Below, in pieces: positions 44,516 through 52,809 of a stretch of 64,000 nucleotides of DNA. A program made the translations under genes and the position numbers. The stretch spans positions 1,798,001 to 1,862,000 of the forward strand of contig NZ_CP142685.1 in the NCBI RefSeq assembly GCF_045689735.1, given 5' to 3'. Origin of the DNA: Halothiobacillus sp045689735. Lineage in GTDB: Bacteria > Pseudomonadota > Gammaproteobacteria > Halothiobacillales > Halothiobacillaceae. The stretch's first letter is position 1. Each line of letters begins with the position of its first letter. Under the pieces are notes generated by a model. That model did no database searches and was not told where the DNA came from. It saw only the letters and a list, made by a program, of their open reading frames with translations.

Positions 44516-44536
44516 GTGATCGGTGGTTCCGATCAC
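44516..44536 (+). other. Perfect 8-bp hairpin in the tRNA-transporter gap
   Basis: GTGATCGG-tggtt-CCGATCAC. No T-run follows, so it is not a clear terminator. The surrounding gap of 253 bases (44378-44630) holds no gene I can support. Confidence 0.4.
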
Positions 44537-44582
44537 AGCCCCTGGTAATCAACATCGCCCGTGAACCCATCTGGCTATGTAT

Positions 44583-44622
44583 CCAGACTCATTATGTTAT
44601 TATGTATCTAAATATAGTCTGG
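44583..44622 (+). promoter_or_regulatory. Inverted repeat just upstream of the metal-transporter start (candidate operator)
   Basis: CCAGACT (44583-44589) and AGTCTGG (44616-44622) flank an A/T-rich 26-base centre that could contain a -10 element. It ends eight bases before the ATG. A metal-responsive repressor would be the natural candidate, but the half-sites match no operator I know. Confidence 0.35.
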
Positions 44623-44630
44623 AAAACCCC

Positions 44631-45527
44631 ATGGACATCAATCTCTGGAACCCTGGCCAGCTCGATTTCGGCGCTATCCTGCTGACGGCATTCCTGCTCG
44701 GTTTGGTGCATGGCATCACCCCGGATGAGCATACCTGGCCCATCACCTTCAGCTATGCCATTGGCGGCTATTCCACGCGCGCCGGTCTGCGGGCAGGACT
44801 GATGTTCTCACTCGCCTTCACCGCGCAACGCGCCCTCGGCAGTGAACTGGCTTGGCTCGGCCTGTCCGACTGGATGAATCTGCCCCAAATGGATTATGCG
44901 CTGTACATTTTGATTGGCGTGCTGATGGCGTTGGGCGGGTTGCTCATGGCAAGGCAGCAGGCGGCGCGCCCCCAGATGAACTTTGGTGCTGAACGGAACG
45001 AGGCTTCATCGGCCAACGCGCTTTCACCGCCACAGCGCTGGGCGCGTTGGATGCCCGCCATTCATGGGTTCGTTGCGGGCTGGGGATTCGGTGCTTTTGC
45101 GCTGATTTTATACGGCACGCTCGCCCCCGCCATGCCTTCCGCCGCCTGGGGCTGGGTGCCCGGCGCGCTGTTCGGCCTCGGCACGGCGGTCGTGCAAGCC
45201 TCGGCCGGTGCCGTGTTCGGTCGAATGGCCGCTCAACGCCAGCTCACGCCGGATGCCGTGCGCGCCATTGCGCTCATCACCGCGAAACGCACCCTATTTT
45301 TTGGCGGCGCAGCCTATGCGGTGGCCGGGCTATTTGGCCTCATTTTTCCGCAATGGGCAGACATCAGTCTCGCCACGGGTTTGCATGTCCACAATCTGGC
45401 GCATCTCGGCATCCCTTTTCTCCTCGCGGTGGGCGTCGTCTTGGGCGTCGGGTTCAGCTCACTGATCTTCGAAACGCGCCGCTGGCGCCAACACGCCCAA
45501 ACAGCCCACATATCAACCTGCGGTTAA
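44631..45527 (+). CDS. Membrane transporter, NicO/HupE-like (putative nickel/cobalt)
   Basis: 298 residues with six to seven membrane segments. The first helix contains LVHGITPDEHTWP, close to the HX4DH metal-binding motif of nickel/cobalt transporters (here H-x4-D-E-H). A cytoplasmic loop (about residues 105-130) and hydrophobic pairs (FVAGWGFGAFALILYG, AKRTLFFGGAAYAVAG) follow. The start ATG 44631 has GGA ten bases upstream; an in-frame codon at 44577 is not preferred. No urease or hydrogenase gene is near to show the metal. TauE/SafE-like anion export is an alternative. Confidence 0.65.
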   Translation: MDINLWNPGQLDFGAILLTAFLLGLVHGITPDEHTWPITFSYAIGGYSTRAGLRAGLMFSLAFTAQRALGSELAWLGLSDWMNLPQMDYALYILIGVLMALGGLLMARQQAARPQMNFGAERNEASSANALSPPQRWARWMPAIHGFVAGWGFGAFALILYGTLAPAMPSAAWGWVPGALFGLGTAVVQASAGAVFGRMAAQRQLTPDAVRAIALITAKRTLFFGGAAYAVAGLFGLIFPQWADISLATGLHVHNLAHLGIPFLLAVGVVLGVGFSSLIFETRRWRQHAQTAHISTCG

Positions 45528-45601
45528 AACCGCGTCGCCCGCGCTGTTTTGCGGCAGAATGGTCATCCGAATTCCCCTTTGCCATTTGTTAAGGATGAAC
45601 C

Positions 45602-46246
45602 ATGCGTCGTGCGTTAGCTTTATGCTCTGTATTACTCGTCTCCGGCTGCGCCACCGTACCGCAGTCCTCGACCACGACCAATGACACACAATTCAGCGGC
45701 ACGCTGGTCGGTCAAACCGCCCTCTCCGTCCCGCCAGAAACGGCTGCCGTGCTTGACCTGCGCGATGCCAATTCCCCGAACAGCCTGATCACGGAAACCC
45801 GTATCCCGTTAAAGAACCAAACATTTCCGCTCAGTTTTACGCTGGCCGTGCCCGCCGGACAACTAAAAAACGGCCAACCCTATCTGCTGCAAGCTGCCTT
45901 GATCGCACCCGCCCATTCGATCTTGTGGGCATCCGACCCTGTCACCGTAACAGCGGACAAACCCCAAGTCGGCAGTCTGACGCTCAAGCCCTTTACTGCG
46001 ATGGGATTCCACTCGGTATTCCGCTGCGGGACGCAACAAGTCACCGTCGGCGCCACGAGCCAAGGCGTGCTCATGCAGGTGGGTGACAAACACTACCATC
46101 TGCGCCAGGCCATTTCTGCCTCAGGCGCACGATATGTCGCCGAAGAAAATGGTGCCGTTTCATTTTGGTCGAAGGGGGATCACGCGACGGTAACCCTGGA
46201 TCAGGAAACGCTGCCGGAGTGCGTCCCGGTTCAGCAGGCGCCCTAA
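45602..46246 (+). CDS. Lipoprotein with YbaY/YscW-like and MliC-like domains
   Basis: 214 residues. A lipoprotein signal ends in the lipobox VSGC (Cys16). Residues about 30-125 resemble the YbaY/YscW domain (PF09619): GTLVGQTALSVPPETAAVLDL split by ITETRIPL, FTLAVPAGQL and ILWASDPVTV. Residues about 138-208 resemble MliC (PF09864), the membrane-bound lysozyme inhibitor: FRCGTQQVTV, SGARYVAEENGAVSFWSKG and a closing Cys, with the SGxxY-type loop that enters the lysozyme active site. AAGGATG six bases upstream supports the start. An inhibitor role is inferred from the domain. Confidence 0.75.
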   Translation: MRRALALCSVLLVSGCATVPQSSTTTNDTQFSGTLVGQTALSVPPETAAVLDLRDANSPNSLITETRIPLKNQTFPLSFTLAVPAGQLKNGQPYLLQAALIAPAHSILWASDPVTVTADKPQVGSLTLKPFTAMGFHSVFRCGTQQVTVGATSQGVLMQVGDKHYHLRQAISASGARYVAEENGAVSFWSKGDHATVTLDQETLPECVPVQQAP

Positions 46247-46281
46247 CAGGCCGTCGAACAACTCTTTTAAACGGCCTGTTA
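46244..46281 (+). terminator. 11-bp hairpin after the lipoprotein gene, arms shared with 35711-35749
   Basis: TAACAGGCCGT (including the stop codon) pairs perfectly with ACGGCCTGTTA across a 16-base loop. The same arm sequence occurs after the HPP gene. It probably ends this transcript or that of the facing LysM gene, though no T-run follows. Confidence 0.5.
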
Positions 46282-46375
46282 AGACCCGCGCGCTAATCGT
46301 ATGGTCAGGCACTCCAATTCGGCGCGGCAGAAGACCCGACAGCCGGCTCACCTGCTCGGTCTCGCCGGTCGCCCA

Positions 46376-47437
46376 CTATTTTTTATCGAGCTGATTCAGC
46401 CGACGCTGTAACTCCAGGGCGCGGGCACGGTACCCCAGCGCAGGCTCATAGGTCGGGTCGATGGCCAGAGCCTTATCCCACAGCGCGATGGCCTGATCGA
46501 GGTTTTGCTGACGAAAATCGACGAGTGCCGCTTCATGATAATGCCGTACCAACTGCGGCTTCAGTGAAGCCAAGGTACTGGTCGCCGGCTCGATGCCGGG
46601 CGACGCGGCCACCGCCGCCGACAGCGCCGTATAAGCGGCTTCCCAATGCTGCTTCTTGTAGGCGCTCATGCCGCGCTGTTCCAATGCCTTCGCATCCTCC
46701 GACGGGGCTTCGGCGGGGACGGCCGGCTTTATCGCCACCCGGTGTCCACGCTCAACGGAAGCGGGAACGGGGGCAGCGGGCGGCGCGGATGCCGGGGTCA
46801 CAGCCGGAGTCGACGAGGACGAGGGCGCGTCGGCAGGGGCTGCCGGCTCGACGGTCGCCGCAGATCTGGCATCGGGTTCTTCAGCGGTCGCCGTCGAAGA
46901 TGCGGCAGCGGCACCGACGGCGACTGACGGCACCTCGATCACCTGCCCCACCCGCAAATCCCGACTGCGCTGGATGTGGTTGTAACGCGCCAGCGCCACG
47001 AATTTTAGGGAATTACCGAAATATTTCTGCGCCAATCCGCCCAGCGTGTCGCCATTTTGAATCGTATATTTTTCGGTGTGCGCCCCCATCATGCTGCGCG
47101 GATCCGTCGTGAGTTGCCGTTGCAGCAGCAATGCCTGCGGATTTTTGGGCGTTTTGGCCAGAAAAGTCACCAACGCGGCACGCGCCTGGTCATCTTGCCC
47201 GTTTTCGATCAGCCGAATGATATCTTTCAAGGGCATCAGGGGCGCTGCCGTGGTCTCAGCGGGGTGTTCGGCAGGCGCGGCGGATTCCGGCGCGGCAGGC
47301 TGTTCGGTCGCGGCCACGGGCGCAGACGGATTCTGGGCACAGCCCACCGCCATAAATCCCGATACGATGGCGATAAGCAGCGGCCGCCCCACCGTACGCA
47401 CGCCCCGCGCTTCACGCCCTGTCAACCCGCTCAACAT
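46376..47437 (-). CDS. LysM-domain lipoprotein with TPR-like C-terminus
   Basis: About 353 residues. A lipoprotein signal with lipobox AVGC (Cys about 33), an Ala/Pro/Glu-rich linker, a short helical repeat (LIENGQDDQARAALVTFL), a LysM domain at about 120-170 (YTIQNGDTLGGLAQKYFG...LRVGQVIEVP) that binds peptidoglycan, a second Ala/Pro/Ser-rich linker, and C-terminal TPR-like repeats (about 245-345: AYKKQHWEAAYTALSAAVA, LDQAIALWDKALAIDP). The start is ATG 47437; GTG 47452 is possible. It lies 51 bases downstream of the PP2C phosphatase gene, probably in one operon. Confidence 0.82.
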   Translation of the reverse strand: MLSGLTGREARGVRTVGRPLLIAIVSGFMAVGCAQNPSAPVAATEQPAAPESAAPAEHPAETTAAPLMPLKDIIRLIENGQDDQARAALVTFLAKTPKNPQALLLQRQLTTDPRSMMGAHTEKYTIQNGDTLGGLAQKYFGNSLKFVALARYNHIQRSRDLRVGQVIEVPSVAVGAAAASSTATAEEPDARSAATVEPAAPADAPSSSSTPAVTPASAPPAAPVPASVERGHRVAIKPAVPAEAPSEDAKALEQRGMSAYKKQHWEAAYTALSAAVAASPGIEPATSTLASLKPQLVRHYHEAALVDFRQQNLDQAIALWDKALAIDPTYEPALGYRARALELQRRLNQLDKK

Positions 47438-47488
47438 GCTGTCATTACCCACGCTCTGTCCAAACCAACCGATCCGTCTTATTCATCA

Positions 47489-48307
47489 TCAGCCACGAAA
47501 CGATAACCACCGCCGTGGCTGCTTCGGCGGCATCCGCCACAGGGCGAGCGCGATATTGTCCCCACCCGCGCCCCCCCGGCGCGCCGCCTGCCGCACCCAG
47601 AGATTCGCCGCAAATTGCAAATCCTCGGCGGCAAGAATCTGGCGCATCTCCGGCGGGCGAATCTGATCCCAAAACCCATCCGTGCACAACAGGAAAGACA
47701 TATCGGCACTCAGGGCGGTTTCACCAAAGGTCGGCTGGATATTCGGCATTCCCATCACCTGAAGTACCCGATTGCGCTCGGAATGGCGATCCCGCTCCGC
47801 CTCGGTGATTTTGCCGAAATCGACCAAACGCTGAACCAGCGAATGGTCGCGGGTTTGGTGAAACAATTCACCGCCTTTGAAGCCATAAAGCCGACTGTCG
47901 CCCACATGCACCCAGAACGCCCGCTCGGCATCCGTCAACAGTGCGACGAGCGTGCTGAATCCGTGGGCTTCCCCCAGCGTATGGGCGCGCTGCACCGCCT
48001 GATTCGCGACCGCACAAAAATTCGCCAAAAAATCCCGGCCATTGGCAAACCGAGACAAGGCCGCAGGAAACAGCTGCTGCGCGGCATCGACAATCGCCTG
48101 TGCCGCTTCCGCCCCGCCGCCATGCCCGCCCACCCCATCGGCCACCAGCAGCAACTGGTGCTTGTGATTGGCCGTTGACAGGCAAAGCACCTGATCCTGC
48201 TGGGTTTTGCGCCCGCCGATGTGCCGATCCGCCCCCATAAAGGCGGCCGTGCCCATAACTGCGGCAGCAGCCGTTGGGGCATCGAGAATCGGAAAAGAGG
48301 CAGACAT
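47489..48307 (-). CDS. PP2C-family serine/threonine phosphatase
   Basis: 272 residues. Metal-binding motifs run in order: GRKTQQDQ, LLLVADGVGGHGGG, STLVALLTDAERAFWVHVGDSRLY, RDHSLVQRLVDFGKI, CTDGFWDQI and GGDNIAL; these are the PppA/Stp1 set. It should remove phosphate from Ser/Thr (or Asp) residues in the cytoplasm. Start ATG 48307 was chosen over 48334 because an AGGA precedes it and the extra residues are not conserved. No Hanks-type kinase is adjacent, so its opposing kinase is elsewhere. It is divergent from the hybrid kinase operon. Confidence 0.9.
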   Translation of the reverse strand: MSASFPILDAPTAAAAVMGTAAFMGADRHIGGRKTQQDQVLCLSTANHKHQLLLVADGVGGHGGGAEAAQAIVDAAQQLFPAALSRFANGRDFLANFCAVANQAVQRAHTLGEAHGFSTLVALLTDAERAFWVHVGDSRLYGFKGGELFHQTRDHSLVQRLVDFGKITEAERDRHSERNRVLQVMGMPNIQPTFGETALSADMSFLLCTDGFWDQIRPPEMRQILAAEDLQFAANLWVRQAARRGGAGGDNIALALWRMPPKQPRRWLSFRG

Positions 48308-48511
48308 CAGCGGGCATCCTTGCAAAACGCGCACTACTGGCGCTCGTCAATTCTATGTCAGAATGCTCTGGTTTCCGCAATGCTGGAATCGATTCGCAGG
48401 GCGCGTGATGCATCGAGTGCCCCCTACGACATCAGGATTTACAGGATTTACCTTCATTGCGGTTCGCGCCCTATCCTAGCGGGCGCCATTGTGTCACGGA
48501 GCGACCACCCC

Positions 48512-51037
48512 ATGCTGTTTCATTGGCGAATCGGCACCAAACTCACCGTATTTTTATTGCTGGCCTTTCTGATCAGCATTGCGTTATCTGGCTATTTCCT
48601 GTCACGGGTAACGCACCTCAAAGCCGAAGCCGAGATTGAGACCCGCGCGGAAATGCTGACCGGCATGATGAACGCCGTGCGGGGCTATACCAGTCAACAC
48701 ATCAACCCCAAACTCGTCGCTGAACTCTTCACCCAACCGCAGTTCATCGCCGAAACCGTACCGGCGTTCTCTGCGCGCACCGTGTTTGACGCCTTTCGCC
48801 ACGATCCGCGTTTTGCCGAATACCAGTACAAAGAAGCCACCCTCAACCCCACCAGCCCCAAAGACCAGGCGGATGCCTTTGAATCCGAGCTCGTCGCCCA
48901 ATTTCGCGCCGACCCCTCACTCAAGGTACTCTCCGGTTTCCGTCAGCAGAATGGGCGCACGCTGTTCTACACCGCCCGCCCACTCAGCGTCACCCAGGCC
49001 AGTTGCCTGCAATGTCACTCCACCCCAGAGGCCGCACCCAAAAGCCTGATCGCCACCTATGGCAGTGACCACGGCTTTGGCTGGAAACTGGGTGAAATCG
49101 TTGCGGCACAGACCATTTATGTCCCCTCGGATGAAGTGTTCGCCCAGAGTCGGCAGTATCTCTGGCGCACCATGGGGGTATTCTTCGGCGTGTTCGCGCT
49201 GGGCACCGCGCTGCTGATCTGGCAGATTCGGCGCACGGTGGTGCGGCCCATTCAAACCCTGAGCCGCGCGGCGCGGTCGGTGGGGGAAGGCGAGGCCACC
49301 GCCGCCCAGCTCTCGGTCTTCGAAGAACCCGCCTTGCGAACGCTGGCGGAGCGCGGCGATGAAGCCGGCGAACTCGCCCGCAGTTTCCGGATCATGGCGC
49401 ACGAAGTCGCGGATCGGGAAGCAAATCTGAACCACAAGGTGGCCGAGCGCACGCAGCAAATCGAACACTTGCTCGACGAAGCCCGCGCCGCCCGCGAAGA
49501 AGCCGAACAGGCCAATCAAACCAAGAGCCAATTCGTCGCCAACATGAGCCACGAACTGCGCACCCCGCTCAACGCCATCATCGGCTACAGCGAAATCCTG
49601 ATCGAAGAAACGGCCGATGATGGGAACACGCAGTATGGCGATGATCTCAACCGCATCCTCAACAGTGGCCGCCATCTGCTGTCTCTGGTCAACGACATTC
49701 TCGATATCTCCCGCATCGAAGCCGGAAAAATGGCGTTGTACCTTGAAGATTTTGCGCTGTGCAAAGAAATCCAGAGCGTGATCGACACCGCCCGACCCTT
49801 GGTTGAAAAAAACCACAACCAGTTGCGTTTCGACTGCCCGGACGATCTGGGCATCCTGCACGGCGATTTGACCAAATTCCGCCAGATTCTGCTCAATTTG
49901 CTGAGCAATGCCGCCAAATTTACGCAGAATGGCCAATTGACGGTCACGGTCGCGCGATGCACCGAACACCAAGTGGAGATTACCGTGACCGACAGCGGAA
50001 TCGGCATGACCGAAGCGCAGCTCGGGCGCTTATTCCAAGTGTTTAGCCAGGCCGACGCTTCCACCACCCGAAAATACGGCGGCTCCGGACTCGGCCTCGC
50101 GATTTCCCGGCATTTCGCCCGCATGATGGGCGGCGACATCACCGCCACCAGCGTCCCGGGTCAAGGCAGCCGATTCATCGTCACGCTGCCGCTCGTCGTT
50201 GAAGACGCCACGACGACGGAGCCCGCCCCCCTCACCCCGGCGACGGACAGCGGCACCCAAGGCGAAACCCTGTTGGTCATCGATGACGATCCCGCCGTGC
50301 ATGACTTGCTCAACCGCCACCTGTCCCGCGCGGGCTATCGCGTCATCACCGCCCGCAATGGCGCCGAAGGACTGGCCATCGCCCGCCGCGAGCGCCCCGA
50401 CTTCATCACCCTCGACATCATGATGCCGGGCATGGATGGATGGCAGGTCTTGACCGAACTCAAGGCCGACCCCGATTTGCAGGACATCCCGGTTTTTGTC
50501 CTGACGATGACCAACGACAAGGGGCTCGGCTTCGCGCTCGGCGCCGCCCAGTTTCTGACCAAACCCGTCAACCGCGACGCCCTTCTCAAGCTGCTGCATC
50601 AATACACCCGTCATCCACAATCCTGCCGCGTGCTGGTGATCGACGATGATGAAACCAACCGCGCGCTGCTGCGCCGCGTGCTGCGCGATACCGGCAGCGA
50701 AGTCGCCGAAGCCACAGATGGGCAAGCCGGGCTTGCCTGGCTCAATAACCACCCCGCCCCGGATTTGATCCTGCTCGATTTGATGATGCCGATCATGGAT
50801 GGCTTCGCCTTTCTCGATGCGATGCGCCAGTTGCCGCAGTACGCCCAGCTCCCCGTGATTGTCCTCACCGCCAAAACGCTGACTGACGAAGATCGGCGGC
50901 GGCTGACCCAGCGCGTGGATCACATCATTGAGCGCGATGGCCAGCACGAAGAAGCCATCATTGCGCAATTACAGGCACAGCTCTGCGCCCACCGGAACCC
51001 CTCGTCGGCAAACCGCACCCCGGAGAACCCGTCATGA
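48512..51037 (+). CDS. Hybrid sensor histidine kinase with periplasmic DUF3365 c-heme-type sensor and two receiver domains
   Basis: 841 residues. Membrane segment 12-31; periplasmic domain of DUF3365/Tll0287-like type (about 35-210) with a c-type heme motif CLQCH at 165-169; second membrane segment about 218-236; HAMP; coiled coil; HisKA with NMSHELRTPLNAIIGYSE; HATPase (NLLSNAAKF, DSGIGM, GGSGLGLAI); receiver 1 with LDIMMPGMDG; receiver 2 with LDLMMPIMDG. The heme motif suggests sensing of redox state or a gas such as NO or O2. The start ATG 48512 has GGAGCG upstream and begins at the membrane segment; earlier in-frame codons run into the divergent gene. It overlaps the next gene by 4 bases. 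Confidence 0.9.
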   Translation: MLFHWRIGTKLTVFLLLAFLISIALSGYFLSRVTHLKAEAEIETRAEMLTGMMNAVRGYTSQHINPKLVAELFTQPQFIAETVPAFSARTVFDAFRHDPRFAEYQYKEATLNPTSPKDQADAFESELVAQFRADPSLKVLSGFRQQNGRTLFYTARPLSVTQASCLQCHSTPEAAPKSLIATYGSDHGFGWKLGEIVAAQTIYVPSDEVFAQSRQYLWRTMGVFFGVFALGTALLIWQIRRTVVRPIQTLSRAARSVGEGEATAAQLSVFEEPALRTLAERGDEAGELARSFRIMAHEVADREANLNHKVAERTQQIEHLLDEARAAREEAEQANQTKSQFVANMSHELRTPLNAIIGYSEILIEETADDGNTQYGDDLNRILNSGRHLLSLVNDILDISRIEAGKMALYLEDFALCKEIQSVIDTARPLVEKNHNQLRFDCPDDLGILHGDLTKFRQILLNLLSNAAKFTQNGQLTVTVARCTEHQVEITVTDSGIGMTEAQLGRLFQVFSQADASTTRKYGGSGLGLAISRHFARMMGGDITATSVPGQGSRFIVTLPLVVEDATTTEPAPLTPATDSGTQGETLLVIDDDPAVHDLLNRHLSRAGYRVITARNGAEGLAIARRERPDFITLDIMMPGMDGWQVLTELKADPDLQDIPVFVLTMTNDKGLGFALGAAQFLTKPVNRDALLKLLHQYTRHPQSCRVLVIDDDETNRALLRRVLRDTGSEVAEATDGQAGLAWLNNHPAPDLILLDLMMPIMDGFAFLDAMRQLPQYAQLPVIVLTAKTLTDEDRRRLTQRVDHIIERDGQHEEAIIAQLQAQLCAHRNPSSANRTPENPS

Positions 51038-51411
51038 CCACCTTGCTGCTCGTTGAAGACAATGAACTGAACCGCGACATGCTCAGTCGGCGTCTGGAAA
51101 AGCGCGGTTATACCGTCCAAGTCGCGCTCGATGGCGCCGAGGGCGTCGCCAAGGCAAAACAGGATCGCCCCGATCTGATTCTGATGGACATGAGCCTGCC
51201 GGTGCTCGACGGCTGGGAAGCGACCCGCGCTTTGCGCGCCGACCCCACCACCCAGGCGATCCCCGTGATTGCCTTGACGGCACACGCGATGGATGGCGAA
51301 CGCAGCCGCGCCCTGGAAGCCGGTTGCGACGACTTCGACACCAAGCCGGTCGATCTCCCCCGGCTGCTCGAGAAAATCAGCCGGCTGCTTGCATCCAGGG
51401 GGGCTTCATGA
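51034..51411 (+). CDS. Single-domain response regulator (CheY/DivK-like)
   Basis: 125 residues, one receiver domain. Acidic pocket VEDNELNRD, phospho-acceptor Asp in LILMDMSLPVLDGWEA, switch Thr in VIALTAHAM and KPVD with the conserved Lys. DivK-like lineage is suggested by the EDNELNRDML start. It lies between the hybrid kinase and the diguanylate cyclase with ATGA overlaps on both sides, so it probably relays phosphate within this operon. Confidence 0.92.
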   Translation: MTTLLLVEDNELNRDMLSRRLEKRGYTVQVALDGAEGVAKAKQDRPDLILMDMSLPVLDGWEATRALRADPTTQAIPVIALTAHAMDGERSRALEAGCDDFDTKPVDLPRLLEKISRLLASRGAS

Positions 51412-52787
51412 ACAGCGGATACACCTGCAACACCCACATTCGGCATGATTTGCGCACACCGCTCAATCACCTGATTGGCTACACGGAGATGCTGCAGGAA
51501 GATCTCCCGCCCGCCTGCGCCAACCTGCTGGATGACCGGTTGAATCGTCTATTGAACGACGCGCATCGCATGCTGGACACCATCAATCGCCCCACCCCCC
51601 TGCCGGTCGGCCACTTTGATGCCCTCTTTCCCGATTGGCGAGAAAAAATGGCGTTGCTCGAGATGGATTTCCACGCCCTCTCCACCACCATCGAACAACA
51701 CTGGCAGGATGCCTGCCCGGACATCGAAAAAATCCGTAGCGCTGTCGGGCATCTGCGAGCCTTGCTGGAAAACCTGAGCGCGCGCCCCGCCGTCGACCTG
51801 AGCGAGACCGAATCGACTCCGCGCACGGGCAGCCCCAGTACGACACCCGTCGCCGACGGGCACATCCTGATCATCGACGACCGCACGGAAAATCTCGAAC
51901 TCATGCAGCGCCGGCTGATGAAAGAAGGCTACCGTGTCACGCTTGCCAACACCGGACAAGACGCGCTCGCCCGGCTGGAAACCGACACATTCGATGTCGT
52001 CATGCTCGACTGGTTGATGCCAGACATGAGCGGCGCCGAAGTGCTCGCCAAGATCCGCAGCAAATTTTCCCAGCATGAACTGCCGGTTATTGTCGTCACC
52101 GCCCGGCATGGCAGCGACATGATCGTCGATGCGCTCACCCAGGGCGCCAACGACTACCTGGCCAAGCCGCTGGATTTTCCCGAAGCCCGCGCGCGGCTCG
52201 CCACGCAGGTTTATCTGCGCAAAGTGACCCAGCAGCTTGCGGAAGCCAATCGACAGCTCAAACAGTTTTCCTATATCGACGGGCTCACCGCCATCGCCAA
52301 CCGGCGCAAATTCGACGAATACCTGCTCACCACCTGGCGCCGTGCGCAACAGGAAGGCGCGCCGGTGTCCCTCATCCTGCTCGATGTCGATTTTTTCAAA
52401 CGCTACAACGACACCCTCGGCCACGAAGCCGGGGATCAAGCGCTGATGCGCGTCGCCAAGGCCATCAGCACCGGCTTGTTTCGTGTCAAGGATCTGGCCG
52501 CCCGCTATGGCGGCGAAGAGTTTGCCGTCATCCTGCCGGAAACCGCGCTGGAGGACGCGCTGGGGGTTGCCGAGCGGCTGCGGGAACAGATTCAGAGCCT
52601 GAATCTCCCGCATCCGGCCGGCACTGAAGCCGGGGTCGTCACGGCCAGCCTGGGGGTTAGCGAGTGGCGCCCCACGGCCTTTTGCGAACCCAGCGCCCTC
52701 ATCAGCCTGGCCGACAAGGGGCTCTATCAAGCGAAGAGTGCCGGCCGCAATCGCGTCGGCACCCTCGGGGGGAATTACCCCGGATAA
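51408..52787 (+). CDS. Diguanylate cyclase with HisKA-like N-terminus and receiver domain
   Basis: 459 residues. Residues about 8-40 contain an H-box (IRHDLRTPLNHLIGYTEML) like the dimerisation helix of histidine kinases, but no ATP-binding domain follows. A receiver domain (about 150-270) has IIDDRTENLEL and MLDWLMPDMSG. A GGDEF domain (about 290-459) has DGLTAIANRRKFDEYL, LDVDFFKRYND, active-site GGEEF and an RVKD inhibitory site five residues before it. It should make c-di-GMP under control of the upstream kinase. ATG 51408 overlaps the regulator stop. Confidence 0.9.
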   Translation: MNSGYTCNTHIRHDLRTPLNHLIGYTEMLQEDLPPACANLLDDRLNRLLNDAHRMLDTINRPTPLPVGHFDALFPDWREKMALLEMDFHALSTTIEQHWQDACPDIEKIRSAVGHLRALLENLSARPAVDLSETESTPRTGSPSTTPVADGHILIIDDRTENLELMQRRLMKEGYRVTLANTGQDALARLETDTFDVVMLDWLMPDMSGAEVLAKIRSKFSQHELPVIVVTARHGSDMIVDALTQGANDYLAKPLDFPEARARLATQVYLRKVTQQLAEANRQLKQFSYIDGLTAIANRRKFDEYLLTTWRRAQQEGAPVSLILLDVDFFKRYNDTLGHEAGDQALMRVAKAISTGLFRVKDLAARYGGEEFAVILPETALEDALGVAERLREQIQSLNLPHPAGTEAGVVTASLGVSEWRPTAFCEPSALISLADKGLYQAKSAGRNRVGTLGGNYPG

Positions 52788-52809
52788 TCGACCGCGGGAG
52801 GCCGCGACT

